From the NCBI GenBank assembly GCA_006384855.1, contig VCJN01000490.1:22913-86912 (forward strand): 64,000 bases of DNA, given 5' to 3'. The notes under the pieces are model-generated. The model was not told the DNA's origin. It did no database searches and saw nothing but the letters and a program-made list of their open reading frames with translations. This document shows, piece by piece, positions 46,975 through 58,052 of the stretch. The position numbers and the translations under genes were made by a program. The stretch comes from Tetraselmis striata (taxonomy: Eukaryota; Chlorophyta; Chlorodendrophyceae; Chlorodendrales; Chlorodendraceae). Every line of letters starts with the position of its first letter. Position 1 is the first letter of the stretch.

Positions 46975-49370
46975 CTCGTAGGCCCGGGGCCCCTTCTCAG
47001 CGCGAGTGAGGCTCTTTTTCCGGGCTTCAAACGCCAGTCGCCGCGCCCTCGCGTCCGCAATCTTCCTAGGTGAGGCGGATAGTACTTTACGCGACTGAGG
47101 GCGCGAAGAGGACACGCGCCGATTTATCATTTTTAGTACTCTCGTATAGTATTGCATTGCACCTGAAACGTGCCCAAAAAATGGGTACATATCCCAGCCT
47201 ACGCGATCACGTGGGGGGCACATTTTTGAGTCCAGGAATAAGACAGTTTTGACTCAAAAATGTGCCATGTACCAATATGAAATGCTTCCCTACGGGTATC
47301 CCTGTCCCGCCAGTGAAATTAATCATTGTTGAGCAGCGATTGGGTGGTGTGGGTGAGCATGTTGCGATGTGGGTTAGGCAGGAAGTTGTCGTTATGCTCA
47401 GTGTTGTCTCTCTGAAGTACGAGGTGCAAAGATAGAGCTTCCGATTGCTTACCCCTGTGTGGACGACAAATCGCGCTGGCGTGAAACACCAACATGCGCG
47501 AAGGCGATAGATAACCATTACATGCACCATGTGCAGCAAAGAATAAGGAATGTGAGAGACATTGACGGTCACCTAGTTTTTTACCGTTATGTAGACCTGC
47601 TTGTGCCGCGGCACATGACTGGATTGGCGTGTATTTCATTTGCTTTACCTATGATCGCTCGGTCTCTGGGACTGCATCGCTGCAATGCTGTGTGCGGCAC
47701 TATGCATCGGGCAAGGAATGGGATCGTGTTTGAATTACATGGATGTGCTGCAAACTTGTATTGACTAAAGATCTAGCGGCCTGGTTGCTTATATACGCCG
47801 GTGCGCCCTATGCTCTGCTGCCGAATATGTGCCAGCCCGACCCCCATCAGCACGGCCTTGGCATGAATGTGCTGCAGTGTCGGCATGACCCGTGACGATC
47901 CACCTTTTGCTCTGTCGTCCTTCTTGTGCTTGTTGTAGCGATGCCTCGCTGCATCCTTGACTGCGATGTGACTGTGCTATACAACCCCTAACAGTGATAT
48001 CAATATCAGTATCAGTATCCTATATAGTCGCTGATGCAGCCATGCTCCCGGATCCAAGCCGCAGCAGCACAGAGAACGGCTTGCCGCGCGGCTGAATGCC
48101 ATCCCCCTGCAACTTTCAGACTTGATAGATCACGCCTTCCTCCTTGGTAATAAAGTTCGTGTAGCTGTCACCACCTTCACGCATTCCAAACGTAGATAGC
48201 AACAGGAATGCAATTGTAAGAAGTGATGTTGAATTGATGCCCACAAAGTTTCAAACCACAATGAATCTGCATTACATGCATGCATTTAGAACACCTTCAT
48301 ACAAGCACAATTTATTGCAATTACCGGGGCAATTGATGGACCAGCCATCCACTCCTTTCCCAAGTGCATTATTTATTGTGCTGACTCTATGATGGCCTTG
48401 ATCACGACCACGGTGATCTTCACCTCCCCCTTATTGTAGATCATAGTATAGTGGCATCTGCCAAGACCTGCAGTCTGATGATAAAGTCGCCGGGCAGCTC
48501 TGCCAGCGGGACCTGCTACTCGAGCCTTCTCCTGAGCGCTGACACACAAACAATGACCACTGCGGACAGCTCATCCCCTCACTCCTCGATCCAAATATGC
48601 ACGCGCATATGCTCATCTCATGCTCCATGGCGGTTCCTTTGCAGGCCACACAGGTATAGGAGTCTTGTATGCCCCCGGGCTCTGGTATATCATGACATCA
48701 AAGATAAACATCATATCACAGCATGCTATGATAGACATATATATTATTGCATACATGCATGTGAATGGCACAGCGGCAGGACACACCTTGTATTTTCCTT
48801 CTTGTACGAAGTAGCCTGCGTGATTCTTCATATGTGAGACTGTATGCTAGCGCTGCCTGTGGCTCCGGAGTAAGTCGCCTTGCGCCTTGGCGCACCGTGT
48901 GCCAACCGGCCTCTTCCGCGGCACAACAAGCCATTTGGCAGCCCCGTCGTATTGGGATAGTCAGTCGCTTGTCTCATTACTGTTTGGGCTCGTGCAGAGG
49001 CGTACAAGCTCATTACGGGACCCTTCCCCGTTAAGGGGTAGTTACGAGCGAAGTACGACCCTGGAGCACGCCTGTGTCAAATGGGGGCACATGTGTTCTC
49101 ATTTACACGCTAGATACGGTCGCCATACGGGAATGGCTCAGGGCTGAACGCAATTATGCGGATACTACGCTATGGATACGCAGCAAACCGGGTACTCGCA
49201 CTACAGTACAGCTACGATCTGCGCTATATAATATACAGTTATGTACCATATTATTATAATATAATATATACTACATAGCAATATATTAGTATATTAAATA
49301 TTTTGTATTATATATTATCATATTAATTTGTCATAATATGTTATCACATATATGAAGTAACTTGACAGCT
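46975..49370. other. Interval with no recognisable gene
   Basis: AT-richer sequence with short unrelated frames and an AT-rich stretch at 49230-49350. No exon chain or protein domain was found. Confidence 0.45.
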
Positions 49371-49374
49371 GAAT

Positions 49375-49857
49375 CAGCGATGCGTCGATTTTTCAGAAAA
49401 TTTTACAAGAACGGGTTCAATATCACCGACCTGCCTACAATTCCATCAATTGCATTGCCAGTGCTTTGAAGTACTAGCAGCGAGCGTTCGCATTGCCAGC
49501 GCTTTGAAGTACCAGAGTTTTTTTTCCATTAGCAGCAACGAGTAGCGAGTACCAGTACTCATAGCCTCCCAACCGTGAGATCGTAATCGGACGGCTGTGT
49601 AATTAAGGACCGTGGGCGGGCGGGTGGGTGGGTGGATTATAGTACTTAGTAGGACATGTCAGTAGATAAGCGCTTTAGTTATATCTTTTGGTTACATGGA
49701 GAGCGTCAAGAGAATGCACGGAAAGTACTGGGGAAGGAATGCCAGTAGATAAGCGCTTTAGTCATGCACATATAGGCCCGATCCGCTGCACTATACGGGT
49801 ACCCGTACGGCAATAAAGCTCACCGCCGAAAAATCGACCCTTCGCTGGGTTATGTGA
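49375..49857. mobile_element. MITE-like TIR element, copy B (inverted)
   Basis: Reverse-complement relative of 7591-8154, with ends GCGATGCGTCGATTTTTC (49383) and GAAAAATCGACCCTTCGC (49829). A local rearrangement at 49655-49760 repeats GTAGATAAGCGCTTTAGT twice around a piece homologous, inverted, to 5295-5345. Confidence 0.6.
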
Positions 49858-50156
49858 ATTTAGATTGGAACATTATATAATATTATTTATATGTAAACAT
49901 AATGATATAATATATGTATGATATTAGGACGACTCGCGCGGCGGAGTCGTCTAATAAGCGCGGCGCCGGACTTGTTTATTTTACAGAAAGCGGCTGCGCC
50001 TACCTGACGCACGCTCGACAGACAGTACCGTAGCTGCTCGTCCCCCAGCACCCTCCATCATGATTGCCAAGTGTCCGATGAGGGTGTCGTCTCGCTGTAT
50101 TTTACCTCGTTTGTACCCGACGCGACGTGTGCCAAGATCTTGAACCAGTATCATAG

Positions 50157-50182
50157 CCCTAAACCCTAAAACCCTAAACCCA
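50157..50182. repeat. Interstitial telomere-type repeat
   Basis: Three to four copies of CCCTAAA (one as CCCTAAAA) followed by CCCAACCCCATC and a C14 run. This is the Arabidopsis/algal-type telomere motif inside the window rather than at an end. Confidence 0.75.
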
Positions 50183-50710
50183 ACCCCATCCCCCCCCCCC
50201 CCCGCCAACGGGATCTGACATGGGCACTGTTGGCGTTCAAAACGCCTCCGTCGACGGTCCATGCCATACTCCCACGAGCCGGGGGCTGGAGTCCACCCTG
50301 AATGATACAGTGAATCGGCGGGTGGGTGACTTGACTGCGTAGAGGATTAGAATTTCACAGGCGTTGACCGCCCCGTGCGCTGCGTTACTTTTTGATGTTG
50401 CTCCTGGAACGGAGCTGAGGACAAGGCAGTGATGCCAGCGCTTTCTTTGACGAATGCTGGCCGCGCGACACTCTGATTCCTTAGGCTAGCTCGAGGTCTG
50501 CGAGGTGACGCCACACTGGGAAGCCGCAGATTGTCGGGCTTTTAGAGGCAGATGCAAAAATAGTCCGCTGTTGATGATGCGTCGTGATGATGAGTGATAT
50601 GCGCATGATGCAGTTTATTACGAGTATGTCACGGAATGACTACAGCCGAGTGTCATACTACTGGTAAGATTCCAACAGTACTGCAACCTATTTTGCACCG
50701 AGGCGCGCGG

Positions 50711-50908
50711 AAAAAGGGCGATTATTGAGTCAAAATGGGCACATTTCTGGACTCAAAATTGCACCCCCCTTAACTCAATATTGTACCCCTTTTGGGGGGT
50801 GCAAATTTGAGTTACGCCTAACACTGTACGAATGTACTGTGAAACTGGCCTTTGACACATTCCTTTTCTTGCCAACACTGCACGAGGTACTATTCAGTGA
50901 AATGAACC
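50711..50908 (+). repeat. ~195-bp dispersed repeat, copy B
   Basis: Direct copy of 34233-34433. It ends about 55 bp before CACTA copy 3. Confidence 0.75.
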
Positions 50909-51549
50909 TGCACTATGTACTACACGCATATCCACCGCCCTTTGACGAGATGCGTCGCTACCCTCACTGTGAGATTCAGATGTGACGCAAGTGTGCCCTA
51001 CTGGTGACGAACGACGACATACGGGGACGACACGGGACGGACGAGGGACGTGGATTTCATACCGAGTAGCGACGACTATCGCGCGCGACCTGTAAAGTAC
51101 TATATGAATTTCTCGTTTCCATAATTTCATCAAATTGATATGCGCACGCGGGCTCGCGTGTCGCCCGCCGACGCGGAGCACCCGGGCTAAGTACAGGCGG
51201 CTGCACGTACTCGTTGCACATCGCTGCACATCGCTGACCCCGCGGTGTGCGGCGATGTGCGGCACGACGGGCGGAGGTGTGGGCGGATGTAGGTGGTACG
51301 GTAGGTGGTAGGCGGTAGGTGGTGTTCGTAGGTGCGCGTTTTAATGCAGCCGCCCTAAGTGCTGATGATTGTGTAACGCCCCAGCACGCGCATGAAGTAC
51401 GGGGTCGCCTCACGGTCACCGCCGCTCACCGCTGAATCAAGCGCGGACAGCCGCGCACTCGCATCTGTGTTGCCTGCCGGTAGTGGGTTACATCCACCCC
51501 AACTCTCAACCCCCCCCCCCCCCCCTGCCCCCCGCGCGCTGCAGCAGGC

Positions 51550-53119
51550 ATGCCGGCAAAGGGATGGATAGCGAGTGTGTCGAAGGATGGCGTGTACTCA
51601 TGCAAGCACTGCCGGGGCAACGTGACGGGCACATGTGATAAGATGGCGCGAGAGCGGCACTTCCTAAAATTCCCGAACTGTAGCCACTCGTTGAAGCGTG
51701 CGGCTAAGTTGCGCCGCAAGGCCGCCTTATCACAAGCAGCAGCAGCAGGGGCGGCAGCAGCAGCAGCAGCAGCAGCAACAGGGGCGGCAGCATGAGTAGC
51801 TGCAGCCGTCGGAAACGGCCCGCCGGCGCCGGTCTCGGACGACGGCGGCTCGAAGGTGGACGATGTGATGGGCGTGGGGGAGGACCCCGTTGGCGAAGAC
51901 GGTATGGACATCGACGCGCCTGCGTGGCCGCCGGCGGGCGTGGAACCCGCGATGAGGGCGTGATACGGGAAAGGCGATCCCGGTGACTTCTACATGAAGG
52001 TCATCGCCAAGAAGTTCCGGGGAGTATGGCACTACGGCGTGATAACCAGCGTCGTTACCGAGTGGGTGTTGGAGATCTACGGCGGGGCGACCCAGTGTCG
52101 CGCTGTTTTCGAGGACGGTGACATTGTGGACCTTCTGCGTTCAGAGGTGAGTGGGCCCGGCCTGCGTGCTGGTGGCACCACTCAACTGCGGTTGTATGGA
52201 ATCACACGCACCCGCCCGGTCGGCGTGGCAGGTTGTGGAGGCTATGGCGGCTGCCCAGGAGCACCCCCCTGTGGATGCGGACGGGGAGGCTCGCTTGGTA
52301 ACCGTCCATGAAGGCGATGACTTGTCCAGTGAATCCGAAGAGGAGGGCTGGGAAGGGGGAGGGGGGGACGCGGCTGGCGCCGGGTGGACGAGCGATGAGG
52401 AGGAGGAGGAGGAGGCGCACCTCCGGGCGTGGGAGTCTGCTGCTGTGCCGGGGTCCGACACGAATGCCCTCACGTTTGCAGTCATGAAGTGCTCGGCCCA
52501 TGTGAAGAGCAAGAACTTTAACAACTCCGCTGATAGCGACTGGCAGCTGCTGCATGACATCATGCCCGCCGGCTTCACCTGGGGTGGGATGGCCGTGCCA
52601 CGCAGCCACAAGGCGATGCGGAAGTTCCTGCGGGTACGGCCGGGATGTCTGCATGGGTGCGTGCTTGACGCGGCGCGTCTTGGGGTGTCAGGCCCCTCAC
52701 GCTCCTCGCCTCCCGATGCATGCAGGTGCCTGATACATCCAGATATGTCCGGCACATGTGCCCCAAGGGGTGCGTGGCGTTCAGCGGGGCGCCCGGGAAG
52801 GCTGGCGGATGGGCGAACCTCCCCGACCAGCACTGCCCGGAGTGCAATGCCGACAGGTTTATCCGCATGCCTGCTGGCGGAGCGCGAAGACGCCAAGTAC
52901 ACCACCATGGTCGCGCGAGCTCAACACTTCTACCTTGCCACGCCGCCGCCCCCGCCGGGGGCTGACTCGGACGACAGCCATGCCAGCGCGCGGCCCATAG
53001 GGCTGCATTGTGTACGGTGTGGACGCTGGAACGAGCCCACAATGCCGTGGGCTTGGACTTGTGGAGAGTGCCGGGCGGTGGCGGTGGTTCCGGCGGGGAG
53101 GAGGCCCTTGTCCTCCTAG
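51550..53119 (+). pseudogene. CACTA transposase, BED finger + Tudor-like + Tnp2 N-terminal region
   Basis: A BED-type zinc finger (SKDGVYSCKHCRGNVTG, then HFLKFPNCSHS; 51550-51680) is followed by Ala-rich GCA repeats. A Tudor/Agenet-like domain (51994-52147; KKFRGVWHYGVIT, then AVFEDGDIVDLLRSE) ends at a GTGAGT donor. The exon from about 52231 (VVEAMAAAQEHPPVDADGE) has an acidic stretch and the Tnp2-like helix ALTFAVMKCSAHVKSKNF, then AVPRSHKAMRKFLR. A GTACGG donor at 52636 joins in phase to 52726 (VPDTSRYVRHMCPKGCVAF, then CPECNADRF), the zinc-binding signature of Tnp2/Plavaka transposases. A second CxxC pair (CVRCGRWNEP, then WTCGEC) precedes a stop at 53119. The catalytic core is deleted. 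The BED and Tudor parts are in different frames across the repeat, so a frameshift or unrecognised intron lies there. Confidence 0.7.
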
Positions 53120-53455
53120 ACGGTCCGGGCATCCGCAAGGTGGCTGTTCTCATGGCCCCTGCCCACATGTCCTGCGCGAATGCTGCCGACTTGGGCGTCG
53201 ACGCCCCCGAGCTGCTGGTGGCGGGGATCCACGCGAGGTCGCAGGACGGTGCGCGAGGGGGGGTGGGGGGGGGGGCAGCGGCTGTGGGATAGGCGGGGCA
53301 GCGGTTGCTACCGAGTGAGGCGTAGCATCGTTTGCAGTAGCAACGCAGCCTTTCCGGTTGCATCGTGTGACGCCGCCTAGATGTAACCCAGCCATACGCG
53401 CAAAGTGCAAGTGTTCCACGCCCGTGTGCCCCACCCAATATCATTGCGCCCGACT

Positions 53456-54262
53456 TCACTGACGGCATGTCTCGCTCTCCATCATCTCCCGGGCCGTCCG
53501 CCGCCTCACCCTGCGCACCCTACCAGCCGCGCGTGCCTTCTCGGAAGCCTCACACACGGCGGCGCGAGTCGCGTCGTGGAACACGTCCCTGACATGGCGG
53601 AACTCCGCCCTCACCGCGGCCGTGGTCGGGCAGGGGACTGCCCGCTGATGGGTCGCCATGCATGGGTACTTGGGGCCGCACCAAGCCGGGGTCCCGTCGC
53701 AGCAACACTCCCATTCCGTCCGTTGGCCGCAGTACACGCATGACGGGCGTCCGGCCAGGACACGCACATGATAGTGCATGTGGCCGCCTCCCGCCACTGC
53801 TCGTAGTGCTCCGGTCAACATGGCGACGAGCAAGTCGGCATGTCCCGCAGGTGGCTGCGGGGCGGGTGGCGCGAGCGCAGCCTCGCTCGCCTCGACAACT
53901 CACTCAGCCCTATCAGTCGCCTCAACCACGGCCTCCTCCGCCTCCTGACGCGGCGCATCAGGCGCATCATCGTCGCCTGGCAGGGCGTCCCCCCCCGCAA
54001 CGGCGCCGTCGGCGGTGGCCGACGCCGTCGTGGCGGGGTGCTGTGAGGAGGTGGCCCTAGACATAGGTGGGGCCGGCACCGCCATGTGTTGCTCCACATG
54101 CGGTGCGGTTCCTGACGCGACAGCTCCGTCGCACAGGTACCGGCGCCGGCACCCCACGCTTGCTGCGCTTACCACCAACCGGCATGTTTCCTTTGGGAGG
54201 TGGTTCATCCGCGTCGGAGGTGAGCGGCGGTGCCGGTGTGGGTGTGGATACTGCCCGGCCAT
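53456..54262 (-). pseudogene. CACTA accessory zinc-ribbon ORF (copy 3)
   Basis: The Cys-rich half is intact here (HADLLVAMLTGALRAVAGG, then CVYCGQRTEWECCCDG, then WCGPKYPCM, ending at 53456). The upstream half (54262-53900) stops after EATDRAE because of a GGG-to-TGA type change. Copies 1 and 2 have the reverse pattern, so the three copies together show that the ORF was once continuous. Confidence 0.5.
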
Positions 54263-54698
54263 TAGGGCTCCCGCCGCCCGCCGCTCCGCCGACCCACGCC
54301 GCGGCGTGTGCTGCGCCCCGCATAGTCGCCTCGAATATATTATACATGACGCGGGGACGGGGGGGGGGGGGGGGGGGGGAATTCGTGCGTTTCGTATGTC
54401 GGCGGAACGGCGTGCGAAGCTGCGGCTGGCGAAGGTGGTGGAAGTAAGCGTGGCGGCGTCGGCGGCGTTTTACCGTGCGTGCATGCGTGCGCAACCCCGC
54501 GGCAGCAAGCGCCGGACTCGGCGTGTGCCGGCGGCAGAGCTGCGAAGCCATGGACACGGTACGGGATGCCAAGTCTGGCTAAGCAACTGCCGAGGCTGGC
54601 GGCTTAACCCCCATGTCCGGCGGTTGAGGGACGGAAAGTGCGTAGAAGTTGATCGGCAAAGCGGGCATATAAGCCTGGCTGTGCTAGGTTCCTATTAA
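54015..54698 (+). CDS. Conserved open frame antisense to the zinc-ribbon ORF, uncertain
   Basis: A 227-codon frame crosses a poly-G run. Its second half (SAERRAKLRLAKVVEVSVAA, then SKRRTRRVPAAELRSHG) is basic, protein-like and open in all three copies. The first half is Cys/Arg-rich, probably a shadow of the opposite strand, and poly-G length alters the frame between copies. If real, the protein more likely starts at MSAERRAKLRLAK. Confidence 0.3.
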   Translation: MADAVVAGCCEEVALDIGGAGTAMCCSTCGAVPDATAPSHRYRRRHPTLAALTTNRHVSFGRWFIRVGGERRCRCGCGYCPAIRAPAARRSADPRRGVCCAPHSRLEYIIHDAGTGGGGGGGIRAFRMSAERRAKLRLAKVVEVSVAASAAFYRACMRAQPRGSKRRTRRVPAAELRSHGHGTGCQVWLSNCRGWRLNPHVRRLRDGKCVEVDRQSGHISLAVLGSY

Positions 54699-55060
54699 GT
54701 AATGGCGGTTTGTGCTAAGTAATTCGTAGGGGTGGACCATGCAGCGCAGGTAGGGGGCGGTATAAATGAGGCCGGGCACATATACTGCTCCACGAAACGA
54801 CACTGTGGCACGTGTAGTTGAATAGACCCCCCCGCCCGGGTCGGCCCGCCGGGTCGGCCCGCCGACCCGCCACGGCATGTAATATCTGTCATGCATCGCC
54901 GGGGTATGTGTGAGTGGATGCCCCGCCGCCACACCCCCCCCCCCCCCCCCCCCCCCCCCCCATTTACACTTGTGCACTCATTAAGTTTGGGCTGGTTTCG
55001 GAGCAGTACATGTACGTATGTATATACATACAATGGAACGTAGGACCTGCGCGGAAAGAG
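54685..55060. other. CACTA interior spacer with poly-C tracts (copy 3)
   Basis: Contains GGGTCGGCCCGCC repeats and a C28-type run at about 54934-54960. The same block is present at 24800-25100 and 39890-40200. No coding sequence supported. Confidence 0.6.
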
Positions 55061-55680
55061 GCGGGGCTGGCGGAGTGCATTGGGGGTGCGTAGAGTAGCG
55101 TGTTGGTGAGATTCGGGGTGCATCGGACGCCGGATGCCCACCCACCCAGCGTAAAAGACGCGTACGTAATATTCACACTAAATATATTCACACGCAAATG
55201 TGTGAAAACCGGACATTCCGTGCCGGATGGGTGGGAATACGGCGTCCGATGCAGCCAAAACCCCAGCAACACGCTATTCTATGCACCGCCAATGCACTCC
55301 GCCAGCACCGCCTCATTCTCTGTCGATTTCAAAAACGCCTTCACATTATCCACCGCTAATTGCAATTGCCACCGTGTAATGTTGTCACGATGTGCGCACA
55401 CAACAACACTTACTACCGGTTCCGACACGGATGGAGGCGGGGCTTGCGGAGTGCATTGGCGGTGCGTAGAGTAGCGTGCTGCAAATAATTGGGGTGCATC
55501 GGACGCCGGATGCCCATCCACCCGGCGTAAAAGACGCGTAATATTCACACTATATTCACACAGAAATGTGTGAAAACCGGACATTCCGTGCCGGATGGAT
55601 GGGAATACGGCGTCTGATGCACCAAAACCCCAGGAACACGCTATTCTATGCACCGCCAATGCACTCCATCCGCAACCCCC
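55060..55680. repeat. 371-bp repeat, ~1.7 units (copy 3)
   Basis: Only one full unit and part of a second remain, in reverse orientation relative to copies 1 and 2. The second passes into unique sequence at about 55680. Confidence 0.8.
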
Positions 55681-56325
55681 GCCTCATTCCCAGTGGTACG
55701 TGCTTGTGCACACGCACGGAATGCTTGCACTGCTCCGAAACCACTGTCACATACCCCGCTCATTGGGTACCGATTGCGGCGCATGCACGGCTAGATATTT
55801 GTTTACATAAACCGGGGGGGGGGGGGGGGGCACAGTGTCCCGCTACTCACCCTTCATTGGATTAGGGCGACGATTGCAAACAAGACGAGGAGGCACGAAT
55901 GAACTGCTCCGAAACCACGCGATGTGCCCGGTGATCTCCATATCCAGCACGTCCACCGATGCAAGTAATAAGGACAGGACCCCCCCCTCCACCCGCCAAA
56001 GTGGAGTAAGTGTAGGAGTACAACCGGAGCATGACGTGATCCATTGTCGCTTATTTACAAGCACGGGCGGTGCTGCCAGACCCGATCGTCTACGGCCGAT
56101 ATAATATTCACACTATATTTACATCGGTGCACACCGCCGCACACCGCCGCACAACGCTGCGCACATCCGCGCACATTCGTCGCGCACATATACGCGCGCC
56201 CTACCGCACATATTATCCCGGATTCACTCGGTGAAACCGCGTATTCATTACGCCGTGCTACTTCAACAAAAAACATTGCGAAATTACACCGACACAATGC
56301 CGCACCGACTAGCTCTTGACAATAC

Positions 56326-57053
56326 GTGCATATAAATAGTAGTGGCGCGCTGCTCCTCGCCTCCGATGTGTCGTTGACTGCTGCGGAAGGCGGTCGTCGA
56401 CTGGGTGTTAGTTTCTCCACCTCGGCCGCCCCCCCCCCCCCCCCCCCTTCACCGCTCACAGCGCCATGGCAGACCTCGCCCCCCGGGCAAAAGTGGGCGG
56501 CGAGCCTTTTTGTCTCGCGTGTCCGCGCCGCCGGCATCGAGGAGGACGAGAAAGACATGAGGAAACGCGTGACAAGGTGGGCGCGCAACAAAACACTCCA
56601 CCCTCCACATTAGCACGCACCCACTCGTGGCTAACTTGTGCCGCGCGTAGGTTCGTCCGGGAGCGCCGTAAGGCCCTCCTCAACGCCAAGGCTTCCACAG
56701 TGCCAGCGGCGCAACTCGTGGTGGCCGAGGAGGCCGCATCCTCAGCCGCTTAAAGGCGAAACGATTGTGGCTTGTCGTGGGCGTCTGGGCACAGGGGGCG
56801 TCCCGACGCCAAGGTAAGGAAGCTCATGGCGGCGTCGTCGACAGCACAACCTCCCGGGTTGGTGAAGACACTGACGGATGACAAGAAGCGGAAGAGGCCA
56901 GTGAAGAAGCGCCGAGGTAAGAAACTGACGGTCGCGGAGTCGGAGGCGGAGTCGGAGGCGCAGGCGGAGGCGGAGGCGGAGGCGGAGGCGGAGGCAGCGA
57001 GATCGTCGAAGCGGAGGGTCCCCCGGGCACGCAAGAACAAGAACAAGCAGTAG
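56326..57053 (+). CDS. CACTA accessory basic nuclear-type protein (copy 3)
   Basis: Same design as copy 1. Start MHINSSGALLLASDVSL at 56326; donor GTGTTAG after GGRRL; poly-C; acceptor CTCACAG at about 56460; exon with VSRVRAAGIEEDEKDMRKRV; donor GTGGGC after GTGACAAG; acceptor GCGCGTAG; exon with FVRERRKALLNAKAS. The last part has KKRKRPVKKRRGKK and a short Glu-Ala run, ending KNKNKQ at 57053. No disabling change was seen in the last part. A nuclear, DNA-binding helper role is inferred from basic clusters only. Confidence 0.5.
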
Positions 57054-58052
57054 CCCCCGCCCCCTTACCCCCCTCCCCTCACTCCCCCGGCGGGAGCGGC
57101 GGGCGGCGGGGGGGGGGGGGGGGGGGGGGGCGGGGGGACCACGCCCGCCCCTCCCCCCCCCCCCCCCCCCGCGCCCCCCGCCACATGCCCCGACGGCAGT
57201 TGTCGCGAATATTGTAATGTAAACATTCTTCGGCAAACCGCTGCCTGCCCCCCTCCCCCTCGCAAATATTTATGTAACGTGAGCACTCTTTGGCAAAACA
57301 TGGCAGCCAAACCGCCCGATGATGACCTTTGATCGGACGGCGGGCAGGCCCCTAGCCGAATAGTACGGCTGCGATTTGCGCTCCCATGTACTAATAGTCG
57401 TAGTTATCCACAGGACCACTCCTCATCGCGCCCGGGTTCGTACTAGATACCCGGTACCGGCTTAATGAATATATCGCGTACTACCCGGTACTACACGGAC
57501 AACCTTGTACCTTATACATCAGTGCCATGTAACACGTCACCGGGCTAGTACGACTACCAGAATGATTACAAAAAGGATTTATCGCCCGCCGGCAATAACG
57601 CCGGATGTACTCGCACGTAACTGGATGGACGTGCCGCCACCAGCAGCAGCCTTCACGGATAAATAATAGTCGCTAGTAGTAGTGCTTCGTCACCCGTATG
57701 TCACATCTGAATCTCACACTGCCTTCCATGCTTACCGTTTTTTCTGGCCTCGAATGCTACGCCGCCACTGTGCTTCCCACTCATCTACTCCTCGCAAGCT
57801 CCCTTGCGCTTGTATTCTTTGAGGCATGTTAACACTTCTCGGTGCACAAAAGCATGGCAGACCGTCCTGGCAGAGCAAAAATGCACATCTGCCCGCTTGC
57901 AGAGTCCTGTGCGTGGCGGGGACATCTGCGGCTGCAGTTGGCTTTGACCCAACGAGCAGGGCTCTCGACACATTGCTAGTGACCCCCATGGCGCAAGATT
58001 CTCCGCAGATGCACTTGCGTTCCGGCAGGAGGGCGTCTCAGGCGCCAATAAC

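Larger units (their letters stand above)
50965..57722 (+). mobile_element. CACTA (EnSpm) transposon, copy 3 (inverted)
   Basis: 6758 bp, inverted relative to copies 1 and 2. The left TIR is consensus from 50965. The right TIR ends CTCACACTG (one change) at 57722. The target duplication is CCT (50962-50964 and 57723-57725). It keeps the transposase N-terminal half that copies 1 and 2 lost, but lacks the 30-bp minisatellite and most of the 371-bp array. Confidence 0.92.

Noticed and set aside
21062-57722. hAT element because of the BED finger
   Set aside because: hAT elements make 8-bp duplications and have different TIRs. The 3-bp duplications, CACTG ends and CPKGCVAF signature point to CACTA.
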